A program made the position numbers and the translations under genes. Shown piece by piece: positions 1-11,699 of a stretch of DNA of 64,000 nt. Below the pieces are notes generated by a model, which had not been told where the DNA came from, searched no databases, and saw only the letters and a program-made list of their open reading frames with translations. Where the stretch lies: NCBI RefSeq assembly GCF_000165425.1, contig NW_001798968.1:128922-192921 (forward strand), written 5' to 3'. Within the stretch, counting starts at the first letter, position 1; each line of letters starts with the position of its first letter. The stretch comes from Paramecium tetraurelia. Its lineage: Eukaryota; Ciliophora; Oligohymenophorea; Peniculida; Parameciidae.

Positions 1-743
1 TTTTTACCCATATATATGCACCATGAATATAATAGTTTTACTATTTAATAATTTTTTATATATTAATATTCAAAGCATCAAAACAAGAAGAGTTATAATA
101 TATAATATATTTACTGTTACTTCTTAAAACATATAAGGGCATAAATATAATTAATAAAAAATAAAAAAAGTCTTAAAGTACTAGGTCAATTTTTTTTTAA
201 TATTTTATTGAATAATAATTTAGATTTAAAATAAAGTAGATAGAATCTAACAATGCTCTATAAATACAAAGATCATGAAATAAATAAATCATTTATATAA
301 AAGGGTTATTATAAAATTTAGTGTTTATTAATAGTTTATTTAATTTATATAAAATGTCTCTATGTAATGTTATTCTAAGATGATAATTAAATACTGCGTG
401 CCAACTATTTTGCAGGCACTTAAATTTGTGGAAAAACGGTAATTTATATTAATCGGAATCAATTAAATCTTAATAGAAAGCCTAACTGAATATTAAAATA
501 TATTGATTAATTCTGAAATTTAAAGTTAAATCTGTATATATTATTTCCTAAAAATTCTATTCAAATAAATTTAAATGACTATTTTGATATTAATAGAAAT
601 TAACACATTATCTCAAAGAAAGTGTTTTTAATCTAAATTTGAAAATAAATAGCTAGAAATCACCAGAATGGGAATTATGTTTTGAATTAAAGCTGTTTTT
701 ATACCAAAATTATAATTGGAGAAATAATTATTAATTTAATAAA
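1..743. other. AT-rich spacer, no gene recognised
   Basis: I see no frame with protein-like composition on either strand. The stretch is AT-rich with homopolymer runs and no recognisable RNA gene. It could hold the end of a gene outside the window, but nothing supports that. Confidence 0.5.
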
Positions 744-1505
744 ATGATTTAAACTGGTTTGAATATTGTACTTGAGGGTTCGGTCAAGGAAACATTAGAA
801 CAACTTAATAAATTCAAAGAAAGACCTTACAACGGGATTTTAATCACAGGAAAACCAGGAACAGGAAAGACATTTTTATGCAAATATTTTGCTCAAATAA
901 ATGATTGTTGTCATTTGTTTTTCAACTGCGTTAATGAGTTCTCAAATTTGGAAGCATCATAGATGATTGAGTTGATAAAGCAAGAAAGAAAAAAACTGGT
1001 GTTTTTTGACGAATTAGAATATTTTAGTTTTGTGTAACAGGAGAAATATTATAAATTGATGGAAATTATTAAGATATGTTAGGAATAGGAACATAAATTA
1101 ATATTTATCACTCAGTCCCCAGAGAAGCTTGACCTGTATCCTAAAAAATTACCTTATGATCGAGCTACTGTGTTATTATTACCAGAAAATAAGTTTAGAG
1201 AATAATTAATAGCCAATAACTTGCCATCGTTTAAATTCTTAAGTGGGCTTACTGATAGCTATTCAGTGAGTGATCTTATTGTTCTAATTAAAGATATCTA
1301 GATGGAACCACTAAAAACGATAATCAATTGTGACAGTTTTGAATTGATAGATGAAAAGTATCATCCCACTTAGGATGTAAAGGATTCAAGTGTGCTATTG
1401 AGTTACGATCAGAAACTAAAGTTTTTGTAGGAAGGTAAAATCCAAATAAAGGAATTAGAAGAGAAGGATGTGAGAAGAATATTGAATGAGAAAAAAAGAA
1501 TGTGA
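744..1505 (+). CDS. Divergent VPS4-like AAA ATPase, 253 aa
   Basis: Intronless frame from ATG to TGA, with TAA/TAG read as Gln. The Walker A motif GKPGTGKT lies near residue 37. A Walker B-like LVFFDELEYF follows near residue 88, and a sensor-1-like strand HKLIFITQS comes after it. The tail YSVSDLIVLIKDIQMEPL resembles the helical region of VPS4/katanin-type AAA proteins (pattern YSxxDIxxxxxDAxMxP). Known members remodel ESCRT-III or microtubules as hexamers. Here the N-terminal MIT domain is absent and no arginine-finger RR pair is evident, so activity as a normal hexameric ATPase is doubtful. It may be a derived or decaying paralog. The family call is moderately sure; a cellular role is not assignable. 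Confidence 0.8.
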
Positions 1506-2675
1506 GAAATTATAATTAAATTTTTAAATTTATTTAATTTATCAAATTATCAATACTTTCACTACACAAAATGCATCATAAATTTGTCGAATTTATAATT
1601 AACCGAGATTAATATAACATCCAAAAAATCATCAGAATAAAACTTAATCAAAGCAAAATTGTTCTTAATTTAATTTAATGCAAATATTTTTATCAATTTG
1701 TATTATTCTAAACTTTTAATGAAGATTCAAAATATCAATGTACCATATGATTGAGTTTATAACCACTATTTTCAAACAAAAGAGAGGCTGTATATTATAT
1801 CGTTAAGTTTAATATAAGCAATCAAATAATAAATAAATATTTTATTATTACATTTGATGCCAAGACTATATATCTTTCTTATTGCATGCTAATGAATCTC
1901 GAAGCAGCCTGATAGGATAATTTTTCTTTGACATTGTTTTCCTCTTGGAATTATATTTTAGCAAATATCAATTTCATTTTACATATAAATACATTTTAAT
2001 TTAGAATTGAAATTTAATACGGATGGTTAAATATATATGGTATCGGTTTAATATTCCAAAAATGTTTCTGAATAACAAAGATCCTTATAATTTGGATATT
2101 ATTTGTTTAATATTTAGTTACTGATGCATACAAAATTTTGTTTGTGTCTCAATAAAATCTGATAAAAGTCACTGTTGTTATCTATCAGTAGTCTTTATAT
2201 AAATCACTATTAATATCTGTATTAATCAAATTGTAATATATATTAACTTCCTATACAAACAGAAACGTTTATTAACACTATTAAATATGTGTTAAAAATA
2301 AAATTAAGTAACAAAAAGTAGAAAATAAAGAATACCTAATTTAGCCACTCATATTTACAATTTAAAAAATAATTGGAAAAATTGTAGAATTTTGTTATAA
2401 GATAAAAGAATAAGATCTTAATTTATCTGAAATTTTAAAAGAAAATCATTTTCTTTATTTTTGACACTACTTTATTAATTTCTCTTTAGAATAATTCATA
2501 ATAATAACATTTTATTATTTTAAATCTTCTTCTATTTCATTAAATTTAATGATTTCAAAAATAAAAAAATAAATAAAATTAAATTTGTTAAAGATAAATG
2601 TTTTTTCAGATAAGAACAATAGAAAATTAATCAATAAGATAGTTTGAATTTAAAGAATGTTAATTAACTTCTAAA
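1506..2675. other. Long AT-rich spacer
   Basis: About 1.2 kb without a convincing frame on either strand. This is unusually long beside the spacers of tens of bases elsewhere in the window. Other long spacers here hold gene relics, so a very decayed copy could be present, but I could not identify one. Confidence 0.4.
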
Positions 2676-3230
2676 ATGAGAGCTAAAAACTAGTAAAATG
2701 TACAATATGGTATTAAATAATAGATGAGCAATTAACAAATTAGAAGTCTTTAATTTTCGCAATTGCTTCTTTCTTCTTAATAAAGACAATTTCCAAAATC
2801 AAGTGGTAATTCTGAAGATTAGATATTTATCGTAAAAAAGGGTTCAACACTAACATTGTCTTATTAGATTGATAAAATTTTTTGACACCTTTGTTTATTG
2901 AAAAACCTATGTTGTAGTTCGATAAAGGAGTGCTAAAACTAAATTGCAAACTTTATATCGTATTTAATAAATGTATACAAAATAATTCACTACATTAAGC
3001 ATAATTTGGTTTGATTTTATCAATAAATATTTAAATATCCTTATCCACTTTCTTCTAAACAAACTTTAAATAATTTGCATCTTAAAGTTTATTTAAAATA
3101 TTTTATAATTCTTAAATCGTTCACCAGAAGGTTGAGATATATATTCCTAAGGAACATGATGATTAAAGTACTTCACAATATGATAAATTACAAATTATGG
3201 AAAATCTCAGTAGAAGAAAGGTTAAAATGA
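2676..3230 (+). CDS. Small unknown gene, frame shifts near 2880
   Basis: The Gln/Ser-rich N-terminus begins at ATG 2676. It runs in one frame to about 2880, where a T-run precedes TGA. Coding-like sequence then continues in the next frame to about 3165. Two readings restore a frame. One is an 86-nt GT-AG intron at 2832-2917 plus a 46-nt intron at 3168-3213, giving 140 aa and ending at TGA 3228-3230. The other is a one-base indel in the T6 run at about 2878-2883. Both introns would be long for this window. The product has no family I recognise. It ends 18 bp before the kinase start at 3249, in the same direction. Confidence 0.5.
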
Positions 3231-3248
3231 TAATATTAATTTAATTAA

Positions 3249-5720
3249 ATGGCATCAAAAAAAATTTTGATTTTGAATACTTTCCTGTTCATCTTAATGG
3301 ATTTGGCTACGATTTCAATCTTGCTTTTTGAATCAGTTTAAGAAGAGATAGGTTAATTATTAACGATTTCATTGATAATTGGATATGGGTCATTCGTTAT
3401 AATGCAACAACTGCTTGTATATACTGAGTGGAAATTGAATATAAAAAGTAAATTAAGTTTGGTTTCATTTTTTGGGAAGATCGTAATTGTTTGGATTGGT
3501 GGAGTCAAATTAATCACTAATTAATACCTATTGATCTTATTTTAAATTTACATGACTTCAGAAAGTTACAGAGAAAACTCATTATAATACTTGTTCGTTT
3601 TTATGATGGTTCTAAATTTATTCGAATTCAAAAAGTTCATTAATTTTGGATATGATTAACTAATAAACTCAATGCAAATTATTATATTGATTGTTCAACA
3701 TTTTTATTAAGTAAAAAAGTCAGATGATAAATATCATTAATCATATGTACAAGTCTCAACTGGAGGTGGATAAATGTAATAAACATTTGCAATGATGCAG
3801 GAATCCAGAAGAAGCATGCCAATGATAAATTCAATAAAGTTGGTGGAAGATGAACCGTGGTTAGACCAGTAAGAATATTATTCTAATTAGCAAATGGTTA
3901 TAATATGAGAAGTATCTTGTACTAGGAAGAGATTTAAAGTTGAAGTTCTACAGTTTCGATCTAAATATTTTGGGAAAATTTTAAGAGATGACAGAAAACT
4001 AGAACGAAATCGTAGATTAGCTGTTAGATTAAGGAGTGAAGTTTATATCAAAATTAGAAAACAGTTAACAATCTCTTTCCTGTCAAAAAGGAGTGATAAC
4101 CTTGAGGTAAGTGCTAGAGAATTAGTTGTAAACATAGATTAATTATGAACATTATTATTAAACATTCCAGATGTAGGGTCAGACTTTAGATGTATCAAAG
4201 TACTTGTTGAATGTATTTGGTTTGATTGGTAGACAATAAATGTATTATGTCATGCATTTTTAACTTGTGCCAAAATTAGCGATCGAGATTAATACTAACA
4301 TTTTCGATATGTGTAAATCCCTTTCTCATGAACTAGGAACAAGTCTCAATTGCATTCAAAGCCTATCAGAAATAGCCTTATAAAAGTCATCGGTTACTCA
4401 AGATATAAAAGATAACATCATTTAACCCATTCTTACAAACAGCCAATAATTAAATCTAATTATATCCAATATTAGAGATTATAGTTCAATCGAAACTGAT
4501 CAATTTTAATTGAGTCTTTCTACATTCAACATCTTTGAGGAAATCAAAGCAATTGCTGATTTCTTTTAGATTACTTGTCAACAAAAAGGAATCCAATTAG
4601 TTTTGCCAACTGAATCTTGTATTATTTTATAATTTATTAGTTCCAATTTTTAATGACCGAGATCGATTTCGCTAAGTTATTTTTTAACTACTGTCGAATG
4701 CTGTTCGTTTCACAATCACTGGCACTATCTAATTATTGATCAAAAAGCAGGATTTTTTCTATGAAATTGTTGTGTCGGATACAGGAATAGGAATGGTTAG
4801 CAATTCTACATTTACATTAGGTTGGTTAAGAAGAGAATAATCTAAGAAGAATCTTAGAATAACGCTTAATGTTGAGAGTATCAGAAAACAGTATCGGTTC
4901 AAGTCTAGGCCTATTTATTAGCAATTTGCTTGTCAAAAAAATGAATGCTGATGATGATTGTAAAATTCAATTCACTTCCAATAAAGCAGGTTCTAGTTTT
5001 TACTTCTTTATCAAAAATATGTCTGAATTCAAAAATAACATTGACAAACTACAATCAGTCAAATTTCATAGAACAATAGTTAGATTCCAAAGCATTAATT
5101 CTTATTATGAAAATATTAATGACATACAAATCAAGTTTGGCTAACATACATTTAAGTCAATAACAAATGGATAATCAAATCTAGATGATGGCAATGTTAC
5201 TGTTTATTCAAAAGAATTCGAAGAAAATAAATAAACTATTCAACCCCTTCAATCCCTCATTCCTTAACTTTAAGATACAATTCAAGCGTATTCTCTTAAA
5301 AGTACATGCTGCTCAAGAGTCCTAATTGTTGATGATGAATACTTTAATATTATGGCTCTATAAATGCTAATGCAATAATACTCTTCCATTTGTGATAAAG
5401 CTTATAATGGTATGGAAGCTATTGAACAAATAAATGAAAAGCTAGCCAACCCTTGTCCAAAATGTTAAAATTGCTGTTATTAACTAATCTTTCTTGACAT
5501 TAACATGCCGATTATGGGTGGAATTGAAGCTGTCAAAATTATTAAAAAAATGATGCAAAATAGAATTATTAAAAAAGTTTATGTTATTGCCAACACTGGC
5601 TTTAGTGATTTGGAAACCAAGGAAAAAGCCTATGATGCTGGAATAGATTATTTCATGACCAAACCTTTAAATATGATGACTTTTAGGAGTATAGCATCCA
5701 AAATATTCCCAAGAGGATGA
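3249..5720 (+). CDS. Membrane-bound hybrid histidine kinase, 800 aa
   Basis: Four exons with introns at 3869-3890, 4619-4640 and 4796-4820; exon lengths sum to 801 codons. Residues 1 to about 170 form several hydrophobic helices, so it is probably an integral membrane sensor. The HisKA H-box is SHELGTSLN with the phosphoacceptor His; Gly replaces the usual Arg of HELRTPLN. The ATPase part has an N-box-like QLLSNAVRFT, a G1 SDTGIGM and a G2 SLGLFIS. A C-terminal receiver domain has the acidic pair in LIVDDE, the Asp in LIFLDINMP and the Lys in MTKPLN. Hybrid kinases of this layout autophosphorylate on His and pass phosphate to their own receiver Asp. The ligand is unknown. The gene is intact and confidently called. 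Confidence 0.93.
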
Positions 5721-6388
5721 ATTAAATTGATATTACTTAAAACTATATATAAATTATTTTCGAATTACCACATGAAATTTTGAATATCTCTTTCTACATA
5801 TTAAAGAATTTCGACTTTGTCACAAATTATAATTCTTTACTTTAATTATAAAGCGAAACATATTCCAAAAACGATATAAAATTATAAGCCAAGATTGATT
5901 CCTTTTTTCACCATTAAAAAATATATTTTATGAAGAGAAAAATGAGTTCATATCTTATTAGTTTAATATATTTTAACAAATATTAATCAAATACTTTTGC
6001 TTGATAATAATGAACCTTCAAATTATAATTATTAATATCAATATTAAAATATGCGATTTGTTTAATGCATATAATTCTGCAATAGACAAAATTATGAGAT
6101 TTATCCTAAAAATCTTATTAAATTTTTGGCATTTCTATGACATAAACAAGCATTTCATTAAAAATTATTATATCAATTATGGTGTTTCATAGCAATGAAA
6201 ATGCTATTAGATCGAAGGTTTTTAGAATCATTTAAGTACACATACTTAATAAATTATAATATAATATAATTAATTGGACTTGTTTTGATAAATAAAAGGA
6301 ATTTAAATATATATAGAAAATAATGTTCAAAATAGACGCTCAAGTTAATTTTTATAGTTCTTATTCATTTAATGGTTTTTTAGAAGAG
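5721..6388. other. AT-rich spacer
   Basis: Convergent spacer between the kinase and the minus-strand membrane protein. One short open frame at 6001-6192 has skewed, non-protein-like composition and was not accepted. Confidence 0.5.
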
Positions 6389-7192
6389 TCATTCAAATTT
6401 TATTATTCTCGCTTTTTGCTATTGATTATTTAAAAACTGTTACTTAAAAGCTCTGATTGCTGCCAAGATAATGACACCAATTATTATGGCAACTAGACCA
6501 TAAAGGTGAGTATTAGAACTTGAATCAATCGAGAAGTTCTCTACAAACAATTAACCTTTGATTGATCCGCTTACTGCTTATGTGGGACTGCCTTCAGGTA
6601 AAGATTTTGAGTATTTTTAAAGTAAACTTATTTATTCAGATGAAATTGGGAGTGGATCTGGCAGTAAATAAACAATTTGATCGCAATTCTCATATTCAAG
6701 ATAATAGGCCATATTTTCCAATTATTTTGCTAAATCCATCAATCGCATTTAAAAATTGTTTTGGATTTAAAAGACTGGGTTTTCTTTTAATTCATTATCT
6801 AATTCTACTGAAATTGCAAACACTGCTTTTGAAGGAGTAGATGTAGCATTTATTTCTTTCATATTTAGTTGAATTTCACATTTTATTTACTAATTATTAG
6901 ATAACTAATGAATAGCTGGACAATATATTTCAAAATTGGATGGTCCAAATGTTAAACCTCCAGGTACTTATTTAATTTAGATTTTGGACTTATCTTTGAC
7001 TTCATAATCATCTCCAAATCCGATTACATATTCGCCTTCTAATTTAACTGAGATTCTCTTGACTGCCTAATTGAAAATATAGGATATTATTAATACATAA
7101 ACCCATTCTTCTTAATTTGGATAAGTTAAGTATGAATTTTGAATGCAATCTGCGAAGACTTGCTAAAGAGCTAACAAGAATGTTAAGAGCAT
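6389..7192 (-). CDS. Type I membrane protein, 257 aa, unknown family
   Basis: Two exons with a 30-nt intron at 7067-7096. The start MLLTFLLALQQVFA is a clear signal peptide. Near the C-terminus a single hydrophobic segment, LYGLVAIIIGVIILAAI, is followed by a basic Gln-rich tail. This predicts a lumenal or extracellular domain of about 200 residues and a short cytosolic tail. I do not recognise the lumenal domain. Because the intron length is a multiple of three and holds no TGA, the retained form would also be open, so the splice is inferred from GT-AG ends and size. A plus-strand frame at 6562-6840 is an antisense shadow. Confidence 0.85.
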
Positions 7193-7357
7193 TATTTAAT
7201 GAAAAATCAAGGAGATTTATATAAAATTATTGAATAAAAATAATGAGTGAGAATATTACTCGATATTAACATTAAGCCAATAATAATAAATTTAGAGTTG
7301 TAATAAAGTAGATGATATTTAGATAATGATTTCAGATAACAAGGCATAAATTTGTAC

Positions 7358-7693
7358 ATGAATAATTAATTGGTATATTTGATTTTTAAGAAATTAATCA
7401 GAATTTCTTTTTGTGAATTCCCATTTAAATATTTTGAATATGTTGCTCGTTATTTAATTAATTTTGGTATTCAGCTTGGGGAGTGGAAATTAATTAACAA
7501 AATAAAGGAAATTAAATGGAGACATAAATTAATTAAGATGGAGAGAGAGTCAGACAAATGGATTTGGATTGTAGATGGTGTATTTGACTGTTAATTATTT
7601 GTAATTAAATAAATAATATATATAAATTAGTAATTAAAAAGATAGATAAAAATGAAAGAAATAAGTGTATTATGTAAAATGTTTGTATGTTGA
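7358..7693 (+). pseudogene. Possible relic of a G-x-W (MORN-like) repeat gene
   Basis: An open frame of 111 codons has a protein-like middle (about 7400-7595) with spaced Gly-Trp motifs (GEWKL, then KWIWIVDG). These resemble the short repeats of large ciliate proteins with G-x-W or MORN-like units. The end of the frame is AT-rich filler. There is only one recognisable repeat block, and no signal or intron. It sits in the 575-bp spacer between two divergently oriented genes. It may be a decayed fragment or an accident of composition. Confidence 0.3.
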
Positions 7694-7767
7694 GGATTAT
7701 TGAGGAAATAAAAATATTAAAGGACTTAAAAATTCCATAAAAATCTTGAATTTAATAAAATAAAAAA

Positions 7768-8843
7768 ATGAGTGCAAATGATCTATCCAAGCCTGAAAGT
7801 CTGGATAACTTAAGCTAACCATCTTCATAGGAAGGACAATAGAGGAAATAATATAAGGTTCATCGTTTGGGAAACAGGAAATAATTATCCAATTAAAATT
7901 ATTACATTAAGGAACAGGCATCAAGCAGAGAGGAGAGAAAATTGAAATCGTATTTGTAGAGGATTGAAGAGTAACAAAAATTAGAAGAGGTAAGTCACCT
8001 TTAACTTTAGTTTTTATTAAGGCAGCCTTATTGAAACGTAAGCGTTCCAAGGTATTTAAAGCTTATTATTCAAGCCAAACCAGGAGACTAAGAGTAGTGA
8101 AACTTAGGAAGCTCCAAGGCAAATTGATGAAGTCATGTATTATACCATAAATATAATCTGAAGTATGCCAATATAAGCCACAGTGTTGTTGAATCCTTTG
8201 TTGGTGCCATAGTAGTCTCAATTAGATGTGACAGCATAAACAAAGCTTCGTCTAAATCCCAAGCTCAAGATGAAAGTATCTTAATTTAAAATATTTTTCA
8301 AAGGAGAAACATCATATATTCCTTTATCTCTCTGATTGGTACGAGAAATGTGTTGACAATGTGCAAAAACTCAATTCTGGAGCCACTTAGTCATATTCGC
8401 CACAAAAAGTGGGCAAATGTGATGTGACTAATATACAATCAATTAATTAAGATGTGTATTAGGACACTCTCATTTTAATAAAAAATTTTAAACATTAATA
8501 TTAATAATAGAATGGAAATGATTCAAAAGAGTTATTAAGCAAATACTCTGATAAGAAATTTTTAGAGACGTCATATTCGCCACAAAAAGTGGGCAAATGT
8601 GATGTGACTAATATACAATCAATTAATTAAGATGTGTATTAGGACACTCTCATTTTAATAAAAAATTTTAAACATTAATATTAATAATAGAATGGAAATG
8701 ATTCAAAAGAGTTATTAAGCAAATACTCTGATAAGAAATTTTTAGAGACAATTTTGAGAGATAATAAATAATAAATAAATAAAAAAATTGGATTTGAAAA
8801 GGTTCAAATATCAAATGGGAAATTTAATTCAAAGAAGCATTGA
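7768..8843 (+). CDS. Unknown protein with exact internal duplication, 330 aa
   Basis: Four exons; inferred introns 7994-8021 (28 nt, GTCACC start), about 8137-8163 (27 nt) and about 8274-8301 (28 nt). Exon sum is 331 codons, ending at TGA 8841-8843. The basic, Gln-rich N-terminus runs into a short heptad-like stretch (RIEEQQKLEE), faintly bZIP-like, but the canonical basic motif is not there. From 8391 the coding sequence carries two copies of the same 60-codon unit. After the second copy the frame reads into low-complexity Lys/Asn/Gln and stops, while a better coding frame continues at +1 (see 8815-9275). The original protein was therefore probably longer and this C-terminus is likely aberrant. 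Confidence 0.65.
8391..8750 (+). repeat. Exact 180-bp in-frame tandem duplication
   Basis: Bases 8391-8570 and 8571-8750 are the same apart from the last base of each unit (g versus a). The period is 180, which is 60 codons, so the reading frame is kept through both copies. Identity this high implies a very recent event or an assembly artefact. Confidence 0.95.
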
Positions 8844-9275
8844 TATAAATTACAACTCATTTTATAAATTTAATAACAGTCATCTAAACTTCTACTTCTC
8901 ATCCTTTAAGGAGAACAATATAGAAGCTTACACTTATTTTAATTAATTTCATAAGTCAATTTATTATGAAAATCAATAATAACTGCTTATTAAAGATATT
9001 TTAGAGTATATTAGGAATTATAATACTGTTTTACATATGTTCCTATGATCTTATTCATGAAAGTTCTTGGGAAAAAAACTATGTCCAAATAAATATATTT
9101 TTATTCAGTAACAACAACCACATGAAGATATGATTCTCCACTGAAAAACAAGAAAGTTAGAAAATTTAAACCCTTTAGATATCAAGCAACTTAAATTGAA
9201 TATTTAACTATGATTGAAATAAAAATGAGTAGATCTCTTTATGAAGCTTCATCATCTTATTCTCTATTTCAGTGA
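8815..9275 (+). pseudogene. Shifted C-terminal coding segment of the upstream gene
   Basis: Strong coding continues in the +1 frame of the gene above. It is open from about 8757 and its first ATG is at 8815. Two introns fit, a 36-nt one near 9030-9065 and a 20-nt one near 9108-9127, ending at TGA 9273-9275. The protein is rich in Tyr, Phe, Asn and Gln and is unrecognised. The first ATG overlaps the preceding frame, and no GT-AG intron can join the frames. I therefore infer an indel in the A-rich repeat around 8755-8790. The end overlaps the convergent kinase gene by 24 bp. Confidence 0.55.
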
Positions 9276-11529
9276 ACAAACTCTTTTGTGTAAATTAGTG
9301 CCACATAAACCATTCTATAGCCAAGCTTTGTAATCAATATTGTCCTTTGAATTAAATCCCATATTTGTAGGAGATGTGTTTTATCTATCCATGAAAAAAT
9401 TATTTTAAGAAGTTATTCGCTTCAAGCCAATCAATTTAGATTGTTAAGGAATGGCTGCTGTATTAATCTAAATAGGTTAAACAAAAGACGACTACCTATA
9501 AATTTAAATAAATGACTTTACTAAGATTTAATTCGTTTTTATAAAGAATTAGATTACTCTATATTATTTTTCTATTTCTAATTAATCAATTGAGATCCTC
9601 TTGATTACTGTTTCGATAGACAATTGGATCCTGGGCTGTTCTTTTTGAGATTATACTTTTAGGTCAATTACATTTAGATTTATGTTATCATCATAAAATG
9701 TTACTTGAGTACTTTACTTTGTTCAATTTTCATTTACTTTTATTGAATTACATCAAAATAAAATGTCTTAAAAATTTTAATATCTTTTTATAAACCTGAT
9801 TTTCCTAGAAGCTTTTCCCTTGTTTCCAATTCCCCTTTGAGCAATTCATTTTGATCATAATGAAATTGTAACTAATTTGGTTTGAATGGAGGCTCAATGT
9901 TCTTTTATAAAATTTAAATCCAATCACATCCTTTAAACCAGGGATGGAGCATCAATTCTTATAAACCATTCTGAGCACCCAATCTACTTTAAGGTTTCTT
10001 ACATAAAAGTCCTTTAAGTAGATCTTTGATATCATCAGTTAAATTGATTTTGTCTGGGAATGTCAACTCTTCACTTAAAATTGATTCATAAATTTCTTCA
10101 GTGTCCCTAGAATAATAAGGAGGTAATCCTGTAACTAATTCATATAAAAGGGCACCTAAACAATAATGATCCACTTAAACATTGTGACCAACTTTCAATA
10201 ACATTTCAGGAGCCATATATTCAGGAGAACCACAAAAACTATATGCATAATCATCTTCATTCATGTTTGGCTTTGATAATCCAAAATCTGCAATTCTAAT
10301 GTGGCCATCCATATCTATCAATATATTCTCTGGTTTTATATCTCTATAGACAACAGATATTGAATGTAAATAATAAATGGCCAAACAAATTTCAGTAAAA
10401 TAAAATCTGGCTTGATCCTCAGTCATCCTCTTCACCTATTTCAATTACCAAAATAACTCTCCACCACTGCAAAACTCTAAGACAAAAACAATGAAGTTTT
10501 TAGACTCAAAGGCATATTCTAATTTATTTATAAAGGGATGATCCAACACAGTCATTATGTCTCTCTCATTTTACACAATTCCTATATGATTAGTTGATCA
10601 TCTACCTTATTTTTTACGTTAGATAATAAATTCTTTATCTATCAATTTCATCGCATAAAATCTGCCATCTGATTTCTTTTTCACTAGATAAACTCTTGAA
10701 AATCCTCCAACACCAATACATTTGATAAAAATGAAATCCTTCAATGTTATCTAAGATCCTTGAATGCATCCATAAAATGGTTATAAATTTAATGTTTATC
10801 CACTGAATATATCCAAGGGTTTATTTAATTACTAAATGTAAAAATCAATGGGTAAATTTTTATCAACAGTATGGAATGATACAATTTCCATATCTAGACA
10901 TTCATTGCCCGTCTCACATTGTAATTTATTTTTATTAGACGAAGATCCAGTCGTTGAATATACTACTATATTTTTTTTCATTTCTGTTTTCAAATACTCC
11001 ATCATATAACCTGTACTTTTTTACGGATCCATTGTAAACTTATATTATTAATTCAAAGAATGAACCACTACAACAATTTAATTTGCTACACTTACAAAAC
11101 TCTAGTTTTTTATAGTCTATATAAATGATTTCTGAAGTTAATTAGAATTGGTTCTTCGAGTATCAGTAGTGGCAATTGTCTTTAGAATATTGGATGAGTC
11201 TGATATGTTATTCTGTTAATTAGATTTCTACGTAGACAATTATTTATGACTGGTCATTAGTTTTAATAATTCCTTTTTGTATTATTTCCCCTGTAAGAGT
11301 TATCCTTAACATTTCTATAATTGTTTCTAATCTATCCCTTGAAACCCAGAACTTTAATTAGTTTTATGAGTTGGACTCTGACTAAGCAGTCCACTTGGAT
11401 TGAAGGATTGACTCAATTTGATGTTACTTTTACTCGTACAACTACAAATTACAATGGCCAATACATTCTTAATTTATTTTATTGTACGATCTCTTATAAC
11501 TATTGTTAAGGACGAGTTAAATGCTGCAT
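9252..11529 (-). CDS. AGC-type serine/threonine protein kinase, 731 aa
   Basis: Four exons with introns at 11442-11464, 10582-10605 and 9717-9751; the exon sum is 732 codons. A Ser/Asn/Gln-rich N-terminus of about 270 residues precedes the kinase domain. Motifs: glycine loop GVGGFSRVYLV, VAIK-type Lys in YAMKLIDK, catalytic loop YRDIKPEN, DFGLSK, and APE in YMAPE. The order and the post-DFG region FCGSPEYMAPEML place it with AGC kinases (PKA, PKG, S6K, AKT-like). A C-tail with PPFKP follows the kinase domain. All catalytic residues seen are present, so it is probably active. No cyclic-nucleotide-binding or PH domain is evident. The upstream start at 11529 was chosen because the spliced frame is continuous from there. 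Confidence 0.92.
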
Positions 11530-11699
11530 TTGGATGTTATTAATAATTATTCGAATTTTAAATAACACTATATACTAAAATATAAACACATCAAACTTAA
11601 TTAATTTATCAACCTTGTTTCATCTCAATTATTTATGATAATCTACCAAAATCCAGTAATCATGTTAAATCTAATGAAAAGTTTAAAAAAAGAATTTCT

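Noticed and set aside
6001-6192. 63-codon plus-strand frame
   Set aside because: Asn/Ile/Lys filler composition typical of AT-rich spacer; no support.
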